Shown: in pieces, positions 24,403 through 36,134 of the stretch
Layout of the letters: each line of letters opens with the position of its first letter
How positions within the stretch are numbered: the first letter of the stretch is position 1
Made by a program: the position numbers and the translations under genes
Notes under the pieces: generated by a model
What the model was told of the DNA's origin: nothing
What the model saw: the letters and a program-made list of their open reading frames with translations, nothing else
Database searches by the model: none
From: Ditylenchus dipsaci
Lineage: Eukaryota > Nematoda > Chromadorea > Rhabditida > Anguinidae
Length of the DNA: 64,000 nt
Reading direction: 5' to 3'
NCBI GenBank assembly: GCA_004194705.1
Contig: SADC01001301.1
Coordinates: 310,001 to 374,000 of the forward strand

Positions 24403-25135
24403 CAGGGTGGTATACTCGACAATTACCTCAGCCATCAGCCTCAGCCGGCTGATGGCTGAAAATTTTTCTCAGCCTCAGCCGTCAGCCATGCCCAAAAAAT
24501 TTTCTCAGCCGTCAGCCTCAGCCGGCTGATGGCTGAGTTTAATCTCAGCCGGCTGAGTTTGAATTAAGCGGTTGTACTGTAAAAATCATCAAGAATGAGA
24601 ATTTTATTGGTTGGGTATAAGTAGTAATAATCAGCTACCGTTGAGCGATTATTTTCACAGGTCACTCTAAATTCAGTCGGATTACGGAGCAACACGCAAC
24701 CCTGCAGTCTAAAAGAACGTGCATTGCTTAAATTTAACAATAAGCCATAACTGTAATAAAATTCAATTACTAAATTCATGGTCACTTAATTACTCAACTG
24801 TTAAGCTTTTAATTACTGAAATGAATAAATCAATTTTTCTCATCTCTTTAGATTGTCAGAAAAACAGTGGAAATTTAAAAAAAATCGAAACTTTGATAAA
24901 AAATTCAGAAAAAATTTCTGTTAAAGAAGTTTCGAAATTTTTTCTCAGCCGTCAGCCATGCCCAAAAAGTTTTCTCAGCCATCAGCCTCAGCCTCAGCCG
25001 GCTGAGGTCTGAAAATTTCTCTCAGCCTCAGCCGTCAGCCAGGCTTAAAATTTTTTCTCAGCCATCAGCCTCAGCCGGCTGATGGCTGAGTTTGACCTCA
25101 GCCGGCTGAAGTCAGCCGGCTGAGGTCACCACCCT
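24403..25135. mobile_element. hAT-like non-autonomous element with CAGCCGGCTGA arrays
   Basis: Ends CAGGGTGGT and ACCACCCTG, with GTCGCC on both flanks as a probable partial target duplication. Both subterminal regions are dense arrays of TCAGCC and the palindrome TCAGCCGGCTGA (about 24430-24560 and 24943-25122); the 380-bp middle is plain AT-rich DNA. hAT transposases bind subterminal short-motif arrays, so these may be binding sites. Confidence 0.75.
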
Positions 25136-25164
25136 GGTCGCCAGGCCTGTTTCTTATTTCTCTG

Positions 25165-25425
25165 CTATCTGCCTCCTTACAATAGGATACCACCCCCCCC
25201 CCCAATTTTTCTTCTAAAACTTAAGTAAAGACTACCCAAATTTATGTCCAGACCCCGGAAAATATACGTAAACTCTTTATTAGTCACAACTTCCGTACGC
25301 TGGCCTACCCCAAGCCTAAGGGCTAAGCCTAAACTTGTTGTTTGCAAGGGTAGTTACAGCATTTTTAAAAGGTCGGATTTTGAGGGTGGGGGTATTCTAT
25401 AGTAGCGCCAAATTTTCTTATTTTC
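25165..25425. repeat. Palindromic element with TTAGGC telomere-like core (copy 2)
   Basis: Left arm CCTTACAATAGGATACCACC followed by a C run; right arm GGGTGGGGGTATTCTATAG; CAAGCCTAAGGGCTAAGCCT in the core. Confidence 0.6.
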
Positions 25426-25435
25426 TTTCTTACTT

Positions 25436-28400
25436 TAGAAGCATTTTAGACATAGTTCTTAGAAATGCTCGCATCAAATGATTAGCATCCAAGAAGTCAT
25501 TGGCTCGTCGAGCATCTCTTTGGGTCAACCCGCCAGAGAAGTCGCTAAGGGCATTGCCTGAAGGCAGACTATTATCAGTTCCAGGATTAGGCAGTAGGTT
25601 GTTTGTCCGTACAGGACTAGGAGTCAGATTAGAGTATTCATGTATTTCATCCAACATCTTGAACACAAATTATTGGTCTTGAAATATGAAACTTGCATTG
25701 CAAACCTTGAAGAAATTTTGCCCAAAGTTATCTGCTAATCTGCCTATGGGGGATTGGCTGGTCGATTTTGCTGTCTACTAGCTGTGGGACTAGACTGTCG
25801 ATTATGACCTGTTCTTTTCCTGCTATTTCTGGAATGAAAATTATAACTGAGTTTTTAAAAATGTTTAAACTCACGCTACTTGTTCCAAAAAAGTAAATAT
25901 GCTGGGATTTGGAGCATACATCCTGTGCTTGGTGGCAGCTAAATTTAGTCTGGTCTGGAGAAATACATTTAGTTTCAAATTGAACCAAAATGAGTCTCCC
26001 AATAACCTACATCTTATTACGGGTGCACAAGATGTACGTTATTGACAGAGTTAACTATACTAACATACAAATAAAACTTTTAAATTTTTATAGTACTCAC
26101 GTCTAAACCTTCTGGAGGTGGTGGAGGAGGAGGGGCATCTACTGCTTCTATAATAATATTTTTAATTTTCTTGAAAAATCGTAAAATTTGATTTTTCGAA
26201 GTTAAAGGGCCATTGCCGCCTACGACAACGATTGCCCCCGCCAATTCAAAAAAATTCCTTATCATTGAATTTCTGTACGGATTTTTCAACTTGGTAAAAA
26301 AACTATACCTAAAATGGAATTCTAGACCTTGTTTCTTGTTTAAAACCAAGTTGAAAAATCCGTACAGAAATTCAATGATTAGGCAAAAAATTTGAAGTGG
26401 CAAGGAGTAGTCTAGTACCCTTTTTGGCCGGTAGCGGTAAGTTCCTAGCAAAAAGAGTATTAGCCATAGCCTAAAGAAAACCTATTCTGTCCTAATGAAA
26501 CCGTGCAGAGAGAACCCTCACCCTGAAGAAACAAAGTTGTCGAGTATACACTATTTTATTATTTTATAGGGTTGAAGAAATATGCAAAAAAAGAAATGTG
26601 AAAGAGTATTTTAGGAAGGAATCTTTAAATGATTGCATTATTAATGAAACTATCTAAAGTGTATAAGCCTAAAAATTGTTTTTTATTGTAATATTTGTTC
26701 AGTACATAAACACTCGACAAGCCTAAGGCTATAGCAAAAAGTCTAAAATTTTCTGAAGCCTAAGCTAAATTCTGTCTATTTAAGCAATTATACAAATATA
26801 TATTTTTAACAATGAACAAATATTCAGACTAGCTCCCCAGACTTAAGGTCTCTAAGTTCAGAACAGTTATGGAAAAAGTAGCTTGAGTAAATTCTAGCCT
26901 TTTATCATAACCGCCGTATTCCAATGCTATATTAGAAAGCCAGTCCATGCACCGGAATACGTTAACTGATCAAGGGTCATATAATATCTATTAATTTTTT
27001 TATTTTTTTATTTTTTTGTTAATATCTAATAATATAAATTATTCATAACCAAAAGGAAGAATCCGGTAGTCTGAACGATAACCTTTTCTATTACAAGGAG
27101 AATACTTTTTAGACTGCTTCTTAATATTACTATGGATTTCTTATCTGTAAGATCTGTTATATCCGATATTATAGGAGAGTTTGCTAGTACTTGTCTTTTG
27201 AAAGATTCCATACGTAAAAAAGGAAACCCAATTAGGAAGGAAGTTATCTAGGTGAGATGACTCGAAATAATTCAACTATACAATTGAAGAATTTTGAGCC
27301 GGAAAAATATGATTGAAACTTAAAGATTCAAAAGGATCTGTGAAGACGATACTCAAAGTACGAGGAATAAACTGGATTCGAAAACATGTTCATTTTTACG
27401 TATAATCTTTCAAAAGAAAGTACTAGGGCAAGACTCTCCTAATATTGGAATATAACAGGATCCTTACAGATAAGAATCCATAGTAATATCTAAGAAGCAG
27501 TCTAAAAAGTATTCTCTTGTAATAGAAAAGGTTATCGTTCAGACTACCGGATTCTTCCTTTTGTTATGAATAATTTATATTATTAAGATATTAACAAAAA
27601 ATAAAAAAATAAAAAATTAATAGATATTTATATGACCCCTTGATCAGTTAACGTATTCCGGTGCATGGACTGGCTTTCTAATATAGCATTGGAATACGGC
27701 GGTTATGATAAAAGGCTAGAATTTTACTCAAGCTACTTTTTTCCATAACTGTTCTGAACTTAGAGACCTAAGTCTGGGGTAGCTAGTCTGAATATTTGTT
27801 TCATTGTTAAAAATATATATTTGTATAATTGCTTAAATAGACAGAATTTAGCTTAGGCTTCAGAAAATTTTAGACTTTTTGCTATAGCCTTAGGCTTGTC
27901 GAGTGTTTATGTTACTGAACAAATATTACAATAAAATTTTTAGGCTTATACACTTTAGATAGTTTCATTAATAATGCAATCATTTAAAGATTCTTCCTAA
28001 AATACTTTTCACATTTCTTTTTTTGCATATTTTCTTCAACCCTATAAAATAATAAAATAGTGTATACTCGACAACTTTGTTTCTTCAGGGTGAGGGTTCT
28101 CTCTGCACGGTTTCCATTAGGACAGAATAGGTTTCTTTAGGCTATGGCTAATACTCTTTTTGCTAGGAACTTACCGCTACCGGCAAAAAGGGGGTACTAG
28201 ACTACTGCAAGGGACACTTCAGAACGCGTGACCATGGTCCTTCAACTTCTGAATTTTATTGTTGTGAATTAGGTTGTTAATGTTAACTAACAGTGTTAAT
28301 TCGCGAGATTAGAATTTTTTTTAACATCTTACGTCTAAACCTCTCTGGAGGAGGAGGTGGAGGAGCGGGTGCAAAATTTGAATCTGATTGGCCATCGTAA

Positions 28401-28965
28401 TAATCTGGAGCAGGCCTACTAGTTTGTGCCACTTGTTTACTTGGTTGCGCAGGAGGCATAGGGGGTGGCTGGAAAGGCAGAGGAGTATTAGGGGGAACTG
28501 TGGCTGCTGGACTGGGTGTCGGAACAGTTGTGGAGGGCAGAGGAGGCCAAGTAAGGGCAGGTGAAGGTGGTGTGGCGGGTGCAAATGTAGGTATAGGCAG
28601 AGAAGGTAGGTCTGGTGGTGAAGGTCCAGGTGGTGGGGGCGGTGGGGCTCCTCCACCTATGGCACTGCCCAGACTTAAGAACTCGCCAAATGGGTTGTTG
28701 CCACCTGCACCACCTCCAGAGTTGCTAAATGCAGCCATAATGGACTAAAAATACTAGATTTCTTCAAACCTCTTTACTAATATTTTTTAGTTACCTGAGC
28801 AGCATTAGCAGCACCGCCAGCTCCACCACCTCCTCCTTGAGGTACTGCACCACTCAATAGACTGCTGAATTGGCCTAAACTAGCTAGACCATTAGCTGCT
28901 GGAGCGGGAGCAGGAGCTGGTCCTGGTGGTGGAGGCGCTCCACCTAAGCCGGTCCCCAAAATGGA
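25436..28965 (-). CDS. Pro/Gly/Ala-rich protein of unknown function (partial model)
   Basis: Minus-strand exons 28795-28965, 28333-28744 and 26101-26147 join in phase. The first two both begin SI-[L/M] and encode low-complexity text (GAPPPPGPAPAP, AVPQGGGGGAGG; SNSGGGAGGNNPFGEF, then Pro/Ser/Thr/Ala-rich). The third encodes QAVDAPPPPPPPEGLD. A likely fourth exon (about 25839-26003) gives VIGRLILVQFETK followed by Cys residues (CISPDQTKFSC, QDVC). Two more exons end in RRANDFLDANHLMRAFL and a stop near 25436, but joining them needs unresolved frame choices. The 5' end was not found. No domain is recognised. The intron between exons 2 and 3 is occupied by the 1.8-kb inverted repeat at 26405-28208, and the exon 2 and exon 3 ends are similar (PPPPE-x-x-x-D/R with GGTTTAGAC then a donor), as if duplicated. 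Confidence 0.55.
26257..26384. repeat. Short palindrome (GTACGGATTTTTCAACTTGG family)
   Basis: ATTGAATTTCTGTACGGATT and its inverse at both ends of a 128-bp unit, a second copy of the family seen at 1812-1905. Confidence 0.75.
26405..28208. repeat. Giant palindrome with arms of about 800 bp
   Basis: Left arm 26405 to about 27215 and right arm about 27400-28208 are near-identical in inverse (for example TAGTCTAGTACCCTTTTTGG and its inverse; GTGTATACTCGACAACTTTG and its inverse; CCGGAATACGTTAACTGATC and its inverse), with an unrelated centre of about 190 bp. No protein-coding ORF. It lies between two similar Pro-rich exons. Confidence 0.9.
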
Positions 28966-29494
28966 CTGATGAAAGACAAGAAGTTTTGAGCCTGAAATAT
29001 TTATTTTAAGTGTCTTCGTTAATATTTTTCTCGTTTTGATACTCTCACAGTATTTGAATACCAGAAATGGGAATTGTACCTTTTAAAAAGATTTGTTCTT
29101 TTTTCGAAACCCCGATTTATTTTTATTTTTGAAAGTTTTTTCAATTTTTTTCAAAGTATTTTTCCGCTTCAAAATGGCAAAAAGCACTGGACAAATTGAC
29201 CCGTTTTTCGAAAATGGATTTTTCTTAAAAAGTTAGTCGATATAAGAGTTTTTTTGTAAATTTTCATTCCCATCTTTGCTTAAAACTCAACATTAATTTA
29301 GATGAAAGATCAATGTCACAGTTAGTCATAATCTAATTTATTCTGTCGTTCACAATAATTCGATTAAAAATTTTTACATATTTAAATTGTGAATTTTAAA
29401 AATTTTGAGTGCTGTTTGAGTACCACAAATTGTAATCGTTTTCTAAGTGAATTGAATTTTTCTACCAGGAGATGCGACGGTTACGCATGAAAAA

Positions 29495-29903
29495 CAGTCG
29501 AACCTGGATAAACGGACACCCCCAAAAGTTCGTTCTCCAGCTGGGCCCGACGCTTTTAGACCTTTTTTTTGAATTTTTTTGTCAAATCTATCTTGACAGT
29601 CTGGTCGCAAATATCGCTAGGATGCCAATTTTGCCGATCGTTTTTCTAAATCCAAAAACTTTTCACTCTAAAAAAGCAAAACCTCGATAAACGGACACCC
29701 TTTTTTCAGAAATAGGTGTCCGTTTATCGCGGTTTTGCTTTTTCAGAGTGAAAAGTTTTTGAATTGAATGTTGAAAAACGATCGGCAGGATCCTTGCGAT
29801 GTTTGCGACCAGACTGTCAAAACAGAATTGACAAAAAGATTCAAAAAGAAGTATAAACAAAGTGTGGGGCACAGCTGGGAATGAACTTTTCCAGGTTCGA
29901 CTG
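29495..29903. mobile_element. Pogo/Tigger-type MITE (CGGACACC subfamily)
   Basis: Ends CAGTCGAACCTGGATAAACG and inverse CCAGGTTCGACTG. It shares GGGCCCGACGCTTTT, GCCGATCGTTTTTC and ATCCTTGCGATGTTTGCGAC segments with the 5007 and 8309 elements, so these are one family of differing ends. Confidence 0.88.
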
Positions 29904-31115
29904 TAGCGCTAAAGTTTAATTCAAAATATTTTTCTCAGTTTTCAAATTTCAGTTTCTTTTTTTTACTATTTCTATCTATTAAAAAACTAATTTTTTTTTT
30001 TGTGGTTATGCAATGAAAAAGCTGAACAAACAAGTATATATGGGTTACATCCAGCTACAACAACTACAATTAACTAATCAATGTCATCATAGCCTAAGGG
30101 CATACTTTAGCTAGATAATTGCACGAAACAAACTGAACAAGCAGGACTTACATTTACTGTGTTCACCACATACAAAAGGATCCATTGCACTGAGAAAATA
30201 TTCAGCCACAAAAGCTGCATGTAATTACACAAAATATGGCAAAATAAATAAAATTAAGCCTGAAAATGAATTGGAAAATCACTTTTTGAGACTAAATCAA
30301 AAATACTAAAAAGGGAATAAATGTGGTCATGGTCAGTCTAAAATATGACTGCAAATAAGAGCATGAATCACCTGGGGAGAAGCAGACCGCAGACCTGCAT
30401 CACATCTTAAATGCTGGTTGTTGTAAGAAGCCAAAAGAAAACTTTCCTCCTGCTACTCCAAGGCCATCCCTTTTTAGATACCAGCTGGTTGGGAGGGATG
30501 AGCTAACCAGCAAAACCGGATATATTCCCTTTTAACCTTGGCTTACTTTTTTACAGCGAAATGGCCGAACTTTTGTGATACAACTGTTTTTTCTTGGTTT
30601 AGTAACCTTTGTAAAGTCAAACCGTAATAGTAACAAAGTTTCGTGTGGTTAAATCCAAAAACTAATTTATTGTTTGCAAGAATCAGAAGTTTGACTTTTA
30701 TAAAACTCTGTTTATTAGCTACAAAGTTTTTGTTTTCAAAGTATACTAGTTGTGATGTTTTAAAAAGTAGGCAATGAGAATAATTTGGATCTAGAGACAT
30801 TCGATGAACGATTTTAACTTTAAAATCCTCGAACATCAAAATCGGAGTCATAAAAAAGTGTGGCCAAAAGACATGAAATCAAAAAATAATTTTGACGTAA
30901 TTAGTGGTGTGAACTGTATTAATTTTGCTATATATTGCTCTGTAGGTGCACTGCTCAATTGATGCTCAATTATCTCGTCCTTATCCTCAGAATCAGCAAA
31001 GTATTGGACCTGCTAGCCCCACAGGCAAAAACGAAGAAGAAAGTGGATTTCCAAAAAGGCATCCGATTGAAGTCTTCTTAATGGTCTTTTTTTATGAGTA
31101 AATCATGTCTGTATG

Positions 31116-31320
31116 GACATGAAGGGGCGGGGGGGGGTCTGGGCAGGTGGGCACGTGCCCCCCCCCTTGTCAGATTTTTTCCTTATCGGTGCCCCCCCGT
31201 CAGATTTTTCTCAAAACGGTGTAGGTAAAATGGCCTCAAAATTTGAAAAACGGTGTAGGTAAAATGGACTAAAAATGGCCTGGTGCCCCCCCCCCGTCAG
31301 AAATTCCTGCGTACGCCACT
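31116..31320. mobile_element. Poly-G element, GCGTACGCCACTG family (copy 1)
   Basis: Right end CCTGCGTACGCCACTG; inside are repeated GTGCCCCCCCCC and AAAACGGTGTAGGTAAAATG units. A nearly identical copy is at 56604-56785. The CAGTGGCGTACGCAGG end resembles hAT elements, but no clean target duplication was read. Confidence 0.7.
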
Positions 31321-32022
31321 GTGGACATGTGTGGAGCAGTTGTGTCGATGAAATGGACTGCAGTTTGTGTAGACGAAGCTTTATCAAGGGCGAAAACCGA
31401 ATAAACTTTATTAACTTATTTATTGAACAATGAAACAGTAAAAACAAAAAAGACTCGTTACATCAATCAATTACAATATGCCAAAAGGTTTAAAAAAACT
31501 TGGTTTTGATTTTAAGTTCGATAAAAAAATTGTTCTGACCCTGAGGATCCCAGTTAATGACTTATAGCACCACAGTAGCATTATTGATACAAATTTATCA
31601 GCCCTATTCTATAGTTTTTAAATTAATGCAAAAATCAATGAAAAACAAAAGAAAGCAAGTTTCAAAAGGCTAGCTGAGATAGCTTGTCTACAAAAATAAT
31701 GAAGGAAAGGAAGGAATCAAGCTGAACTGGATTTCTAACCTTATTACATTCCAGTTACCTGCAGCTTTTATTGTCTCTATTTGGTTCTGTGTGGTGTGTG
31801 TTATATATTTGAGTGCATATACAAGACAAGTGTATTTGCACATTTTTATTACAATTAAGCTATCAAAAAAATTAATGACACTGATAGTTGAAAGTATTTA
31901 AAAAAACAATTTACATTCAAAGGTCCTAGATTATTTCACTTTAAAAAAGGGTCTCATATTTTTTTATATATAAATTTTTGACATTTACACCATAGCATTA
32001 TCTGAGTCTAGCATTATCCAGG

Positions 32023-32266
32023 GACCTTATGTACTTTGGGGGGGGGTGCCACCGATTTTTTCACCTCGGTTTAATCTTCAATTTTTACATGTTGATTCTA
32101 ATAATCATAATAATTATGTTAACCGTCTCTTAGTGACCATAGAAAATATGTTGATTAAAGTGATCATGGTCAATTAAATCACCATAATTAACTTGATCAC
32201 TATATAAAACGTAAAAATTTTGGTGAAAAATCGGTGCCCCCCCCCCCCCCAAGTACATAAGGTCCA
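32023..32266. repeat. MITE with GGACCTTATGTACTTGGG ends
   Basis: GGGACCTTATGTACTTTGGG on the left and CCCCAAGTACATAAGGTCC on the right, each followed inward by a G/C run and CCGATTTTTTCACC or its inverse. The middle is a TGATCAT/AATTATG imperfect palindrome. Confidence 0.85.
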
Positions 32267-32877
32267 TCCAGCCTATCTGAAACCTCCTTTTATTCGAAAA
32301 TCCATCATCTGTGTTTTTTTGTTGTTGATAAAAGCAGGTATAAGGTAGGCTTTTGCCTACATCTTAGCCAGGGAAGCTGTGAAACCTTGCGCTGATGGTT
32401 TTGTTCAATAGTCAACAGACTGAGGATCATTTTGATACAAAACTTGGAATAGAAGTTGAAAATGGAGCAAGAAATATGGTGTGCGCCAAGGCGGATTAAA
32501 ACCTGTGACCTAGGCGATGCGTATAGGAATGTCGACGCTACTATGATAAACCCCCCCCCCACAAAAGCTACTTTTATAACCTACCCCCCCCCCTAAATCG
32601 GACCTACTTTGATATAATTATTTTCATTTCAAAGGATCATTCCAGAACTTTTTTTTATAAGAAGCGCTTCAATTCTTAATAGGGTTCCAATCCTAGGCTC
32701 AAAAAATGACTCAAGGTGCAATTGGTGAACTGTAGATTTCTCCCAATCTTCCCCTTTTAAAATATGTAAATTTCATATCAAACCTTTTTAAGTCAATTTT
32801 AAGCCATAAATTGTACGCCAGTCAGACTAAAATACTTGAGTAATAATCTTTTTAGAAGAAAATAACCTGCTCAATTT

Positions 32878-35800
32878 TTATAGTACAAACACCCTTTTTA
32901 CATCGTCAATACTGAACACTTCATTGGTTCTAGGGCAACAGATTTCCCTGTCTTTGGTCAACCTTCTAATAGACTTCTCGCCATACACTCGACCATTTGG
33001 AAGCATCATTGGCTGATTTTCCTCATTCAGAGGTTCACCACTTGCTGCACAAATCAACCTGCAAATCCATTTTTGTTTTACACAAAATAAATTGCCCTAA
33101 CCTGGAATTGGAGGCATGCGCTACAGGTAAACCTTCAGCTAAATCATACAAATCACTGCAGACAATGCATTTGGATCCAGGTCTTCTTTTGCAATAAGGC
33201 GTTTGTGAGCAGCAATGCCAGCCTGCAACAAGGTTAACTGTGTGTTCAACTACTAAAATTGTGACAGAAAAATGCTTACGTGTAGACAAGCACTAAATGG
33301 TGACTGACTCGAAATCTGAAATTTAGCTGTTGTTTGATGTTAATTAATATGTTATTATTTATTTGCTGACAGAATTATTGCTCGAAATTGACGAAAACTT
33401 AGAAATTTATAAAAAAAATTATTGACTTATACAAATTTTTTTTATGAATGTTTTCGAAAATATTCTTAAAAGAGAAACCCTAAACGCAAAAGTTTAGCTT
33501 TAAAAAGCTTTGTAACAAAGGCTAAAATCATTTCATGGTGAAATCATAGGAGACAAAAGTTCAATACATGGTGTCCCAAAAATTTTGAAACACTTTGAAC
33601 GGTCACAACTTTTTTCATACGTCGATTTTTGAAATTCTGTAGACGCAGATCTACTCAGCTCGCTCTAGCAAATTTTCGGCATATAATGTGAAAAATACGA
33701 TTTTGGGATGGTACCCCCTGTGATTTTGGTCCTAGTCTGGGGATGGCCTCTGGATGGACAAAGCCCAAACCACAGGGAGGACCAGCCAAAAATCGTGTTT
33801 TTGACATTATATACCAAAAAAAATTGCTAGACCGGGCTGAGTTGATCTGCGCTCACAGAATTTAAAAAAAACCACGTATGAAAAAAGTTATGATCGTTCA
33901 AAATGTTTCAAAACTCTCGGGACACGCCGTACTACACTAAAAAGTACGGTCCCATGAGCATTTTTTGGCTTTGTCTATTTACGTTGTTCTTAACTAGCAT
34001 AATGTTACAAAAAATTGACATATCGGTATTTATGTCGTTTACATCCCACCCCCATTTTTCGATTTTTTCTTGTTCAAAATATGCAAATTTTATGTATTTT
34101 ATTCACATGCATACAATTCAACAATTTGAGACCACAAATAATACATAATATCGTTACCAGCAAATTTTCTTCTCCATACAAAATCAGAGACGAAGCTTTG
34201 GAAAACTGATAGATGCGTGCCCAATTCTTTCTTGTGCCTTTTTTTGAATTTCTGCCATGTCGATTCGATCGTCTGTGTGTGTGCTCCGGTTTCTGGATCG
34301 ACAAAGTTGAGCGAATAAATGCACCAAGCAAAAAAAACCACTAAGCAAAAAAATTGAGGGGTGGGACGTGGGATGTTAACGACATAAGTACCGACATATC
34401 CTTATAGGGATCAGTTCTAGGTAAAAATAATCCCCAAAATGGGACATTACCTGGAATATGCGCTGGTTTTCTCGTCGGAACATGTCTATGATGCTATCAT
34501 AGCGCTCATCACTCAACAGTTTCTGATAGGACTCATTTGGAATGCTTTTTTGGATGCCCAAACCCAAAAGGCCGAATAGCTAAATCGACACAAAACCATG
34601 TTTAAAAAAAATTATTCTTGATGAGTGTTCAAGCACTTACACTCAACAAATTGCCCTCTTTCCATTGACCAAAAGGTAAATGTCCGAAGAATTGCTTAGA
34701 ATAATTGATAGCATCTAACCTTCTTCCATGGCGAATCAACTCGGCACATTGCTGAATTCTCACCTCCGTCTCAAAAGTGCTGAATTGGACAAAATAATAA
34801 TTTCGATAGCCATAATTATATTTTTCAAGTATAAAAATATTGTCTAGTTAGTTAGTTTAATGAGTACTGACTCATCTTCTTGCGTCAAAAAAACAGTCCC
34901 AGTACTTTTAATTTTTCTGTGTTGGTTCCTGTTTTAGAAAAAAATAAGTATTGTGTAGTTTTTAGCATGCGAAAAAATTTCGTGAAATTCAAGTAGGGCT
35001 GAAAATGAAACTACGCAATATCGAAAATTACTTACCTATTCAGACGATGCAGCTTGGATCGGTTGTCAAGTATCCAATTCAAACATATAGATAGATCTTT
35101 CTGGCTAATGAGTCTTCTACTTGCTTGGCTACATGGAATATGAATTTGTTGCATTGGAAATTGTCGTCAGTGCCCGCGTATTCAGACAGTCTTTGAGCAG
35201 TCGAAAAGTAGCCAGCTCTGAAAAAGAAAATTTCTAAGTGGGGTTTCACAAGGTATTGAATAATGTTTTGATTACCGAAGTAAGTGGTCAGTGATAAAGC
35301 GATTGATGCGCTGTTTTCTGAAGCATTCTGCTGCGATTGGACTACTGCTTGTTCCCTAAAGTATTAGTTATTTAGGTTGCTGAAGGCCAACAAGGCAAAT
35401 AATCTGTTAAAATTTTAGCCCACAAAAGATTTTCACCAAAAATTTGGCCAATCAAATTGACAAGATAAATTGTCAAAAATATTTCCATTAATCACATTTC
35501 AATGTCAATTTAATCCAAAATATTACTTCTTTCAAATAGTCTGCTCTCTGAAGTAGACTTTCTGCTGCCTCAATCTCATCGTTTGTGGACCTTTCCATCT
35601 CAGTTTGGAAATTAGCAATGCGAGAATAAAGTTTCTGGACATCTTCTGCTACCTGTTAAAGAATTTGTATTAAGAATATTTATACGATGTCCGAAATGAT
35701 AACCTCAACCAAAGGCAATGGCTCTGTTTTCTCCCTGAGTTTGCTTTCCAAATCAGCAACCTCTTTTTAAAGTAGTAGTTGTATTGATCAATGGTTTTCT

Positions 35801-35900
35801 GGGAAGCACGGAACTTTTTGTTGAGCAGCTCGTAAGGTATTTTTAAGAGACCGTATTCTAGGCAATTCACTTCGTTTAGATCAGCCATGTTAGCTGACAT
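32878..35900 (-). CDS. MAEA: MAEA homologue (Fyv10/GID9), RING-like subunit of the CTLH/GID ubiquitin ligase
   Basis: Eight exons: 35704-35900, 35527-35652, 35276-35355, 35036-35217, 34641-34779, 34451-34579, 33102-33249, 32878-33058. Order: N-terminal coiled region (LKIPYELLNKKFRASQKTID), LisH (RFITDHLLRAGYFSTAQRL), CTLH (RIQQCAELIRHGRRLDAINY), CRA region and the degenerate C-terminal RING (CIVCSDLY, LPVAHASNSRLIC, MMLPNGRVYGEKS, ICCPRTNEVF). Three one-base deletions are inferred, all in A/T runs: 35764-35768, 35098-35100 and 33202-33204. Allowing for them gives 394 residues; human MAEA has 396. The big intron before exon 7 contains two transposon relics (33571-33932 and 34017-34400). In other animals it pairs with RMND5 as the catalytic module. 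Confidence 0.95.
33571..33932. mobile_element. Mariner-like palindromic element in MAEA intron
   Basis: Left end TGGTGTCCCAAAAATTTTGA and right inverse TTTCAAAACTCTCGGGACAC, with inverted CAACTTTTTTCATACGT and GACGCAGATCTACTCAGC arms. No transposase. Confidence 0.75.
34017..34400 (-). mobile_element. Merlin/IS1595-like element with transposase C-terminal fragment
   Basis: Inverted ends GACATATCGGTATTTATGTC and GACATAAGTACCGACATATC, with CATCCCACCCCCATTTTT inside. Minus-strand reading 34099-34330 gives FVDPETGAHTQTIESTW, then KFKKRHKKELGT and DFVWRRKFAG, which matches the end of the ISXO2-like DDE transposase domain (IS1595/Merlin). Only the last third of the domain survives, so the copy cannot move by itself. 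It sits in a MAEA intron. Confidence 0.7.
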
Positions 35901-36134
35901 TTTCGAGGAAAAGGTTTGATGTTGATATCAGCAATACTTATCTATTGCTTGCTGTATTTTTACTACTTTTATGGTCAAAGCTAAACATAAGACTTATTAT
36001 AGAAAGCTTCGTTGCAAGACAAAAAATTTCGCCAAAATATTTTTTATAGAGATAGCAAATTTGGTCTTATGAGATCGGTGTAACAGTCATATACATAAGG
36101 ACAGCAGAATTTCAGAACAAGATTTAAGGGTCTA

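Larger units (their letters stand above)
28966..32877. other. Repeat-rich intergenic stretch before MAEA 3' end
   Basis: Holds the elements at 29495, 31116 and 32023 listed separately. No confident gene. A possible orphan exon on the plus strand (about 30946-31101, HCSIDAQLSRPYPQNQQSIG then EVFLM and a stop) is flanked by an acceptor-like CTCTGTAG but has no partner. Confidence 0.5.

Noticed and set aside
28283..28960. Plus-strand Gly-rich ORF at 28500-28748 as a gene
   Set aside because: It is the antisense of the Pro-rich exon on the minus strand; splice signals support the minus strand.
30946..31101. Terminal-exon-like ORF on the plus strand
   Set aside because: Has an acceptor-like start and no repeat match, but no upstream partner exon and no recognisable product.
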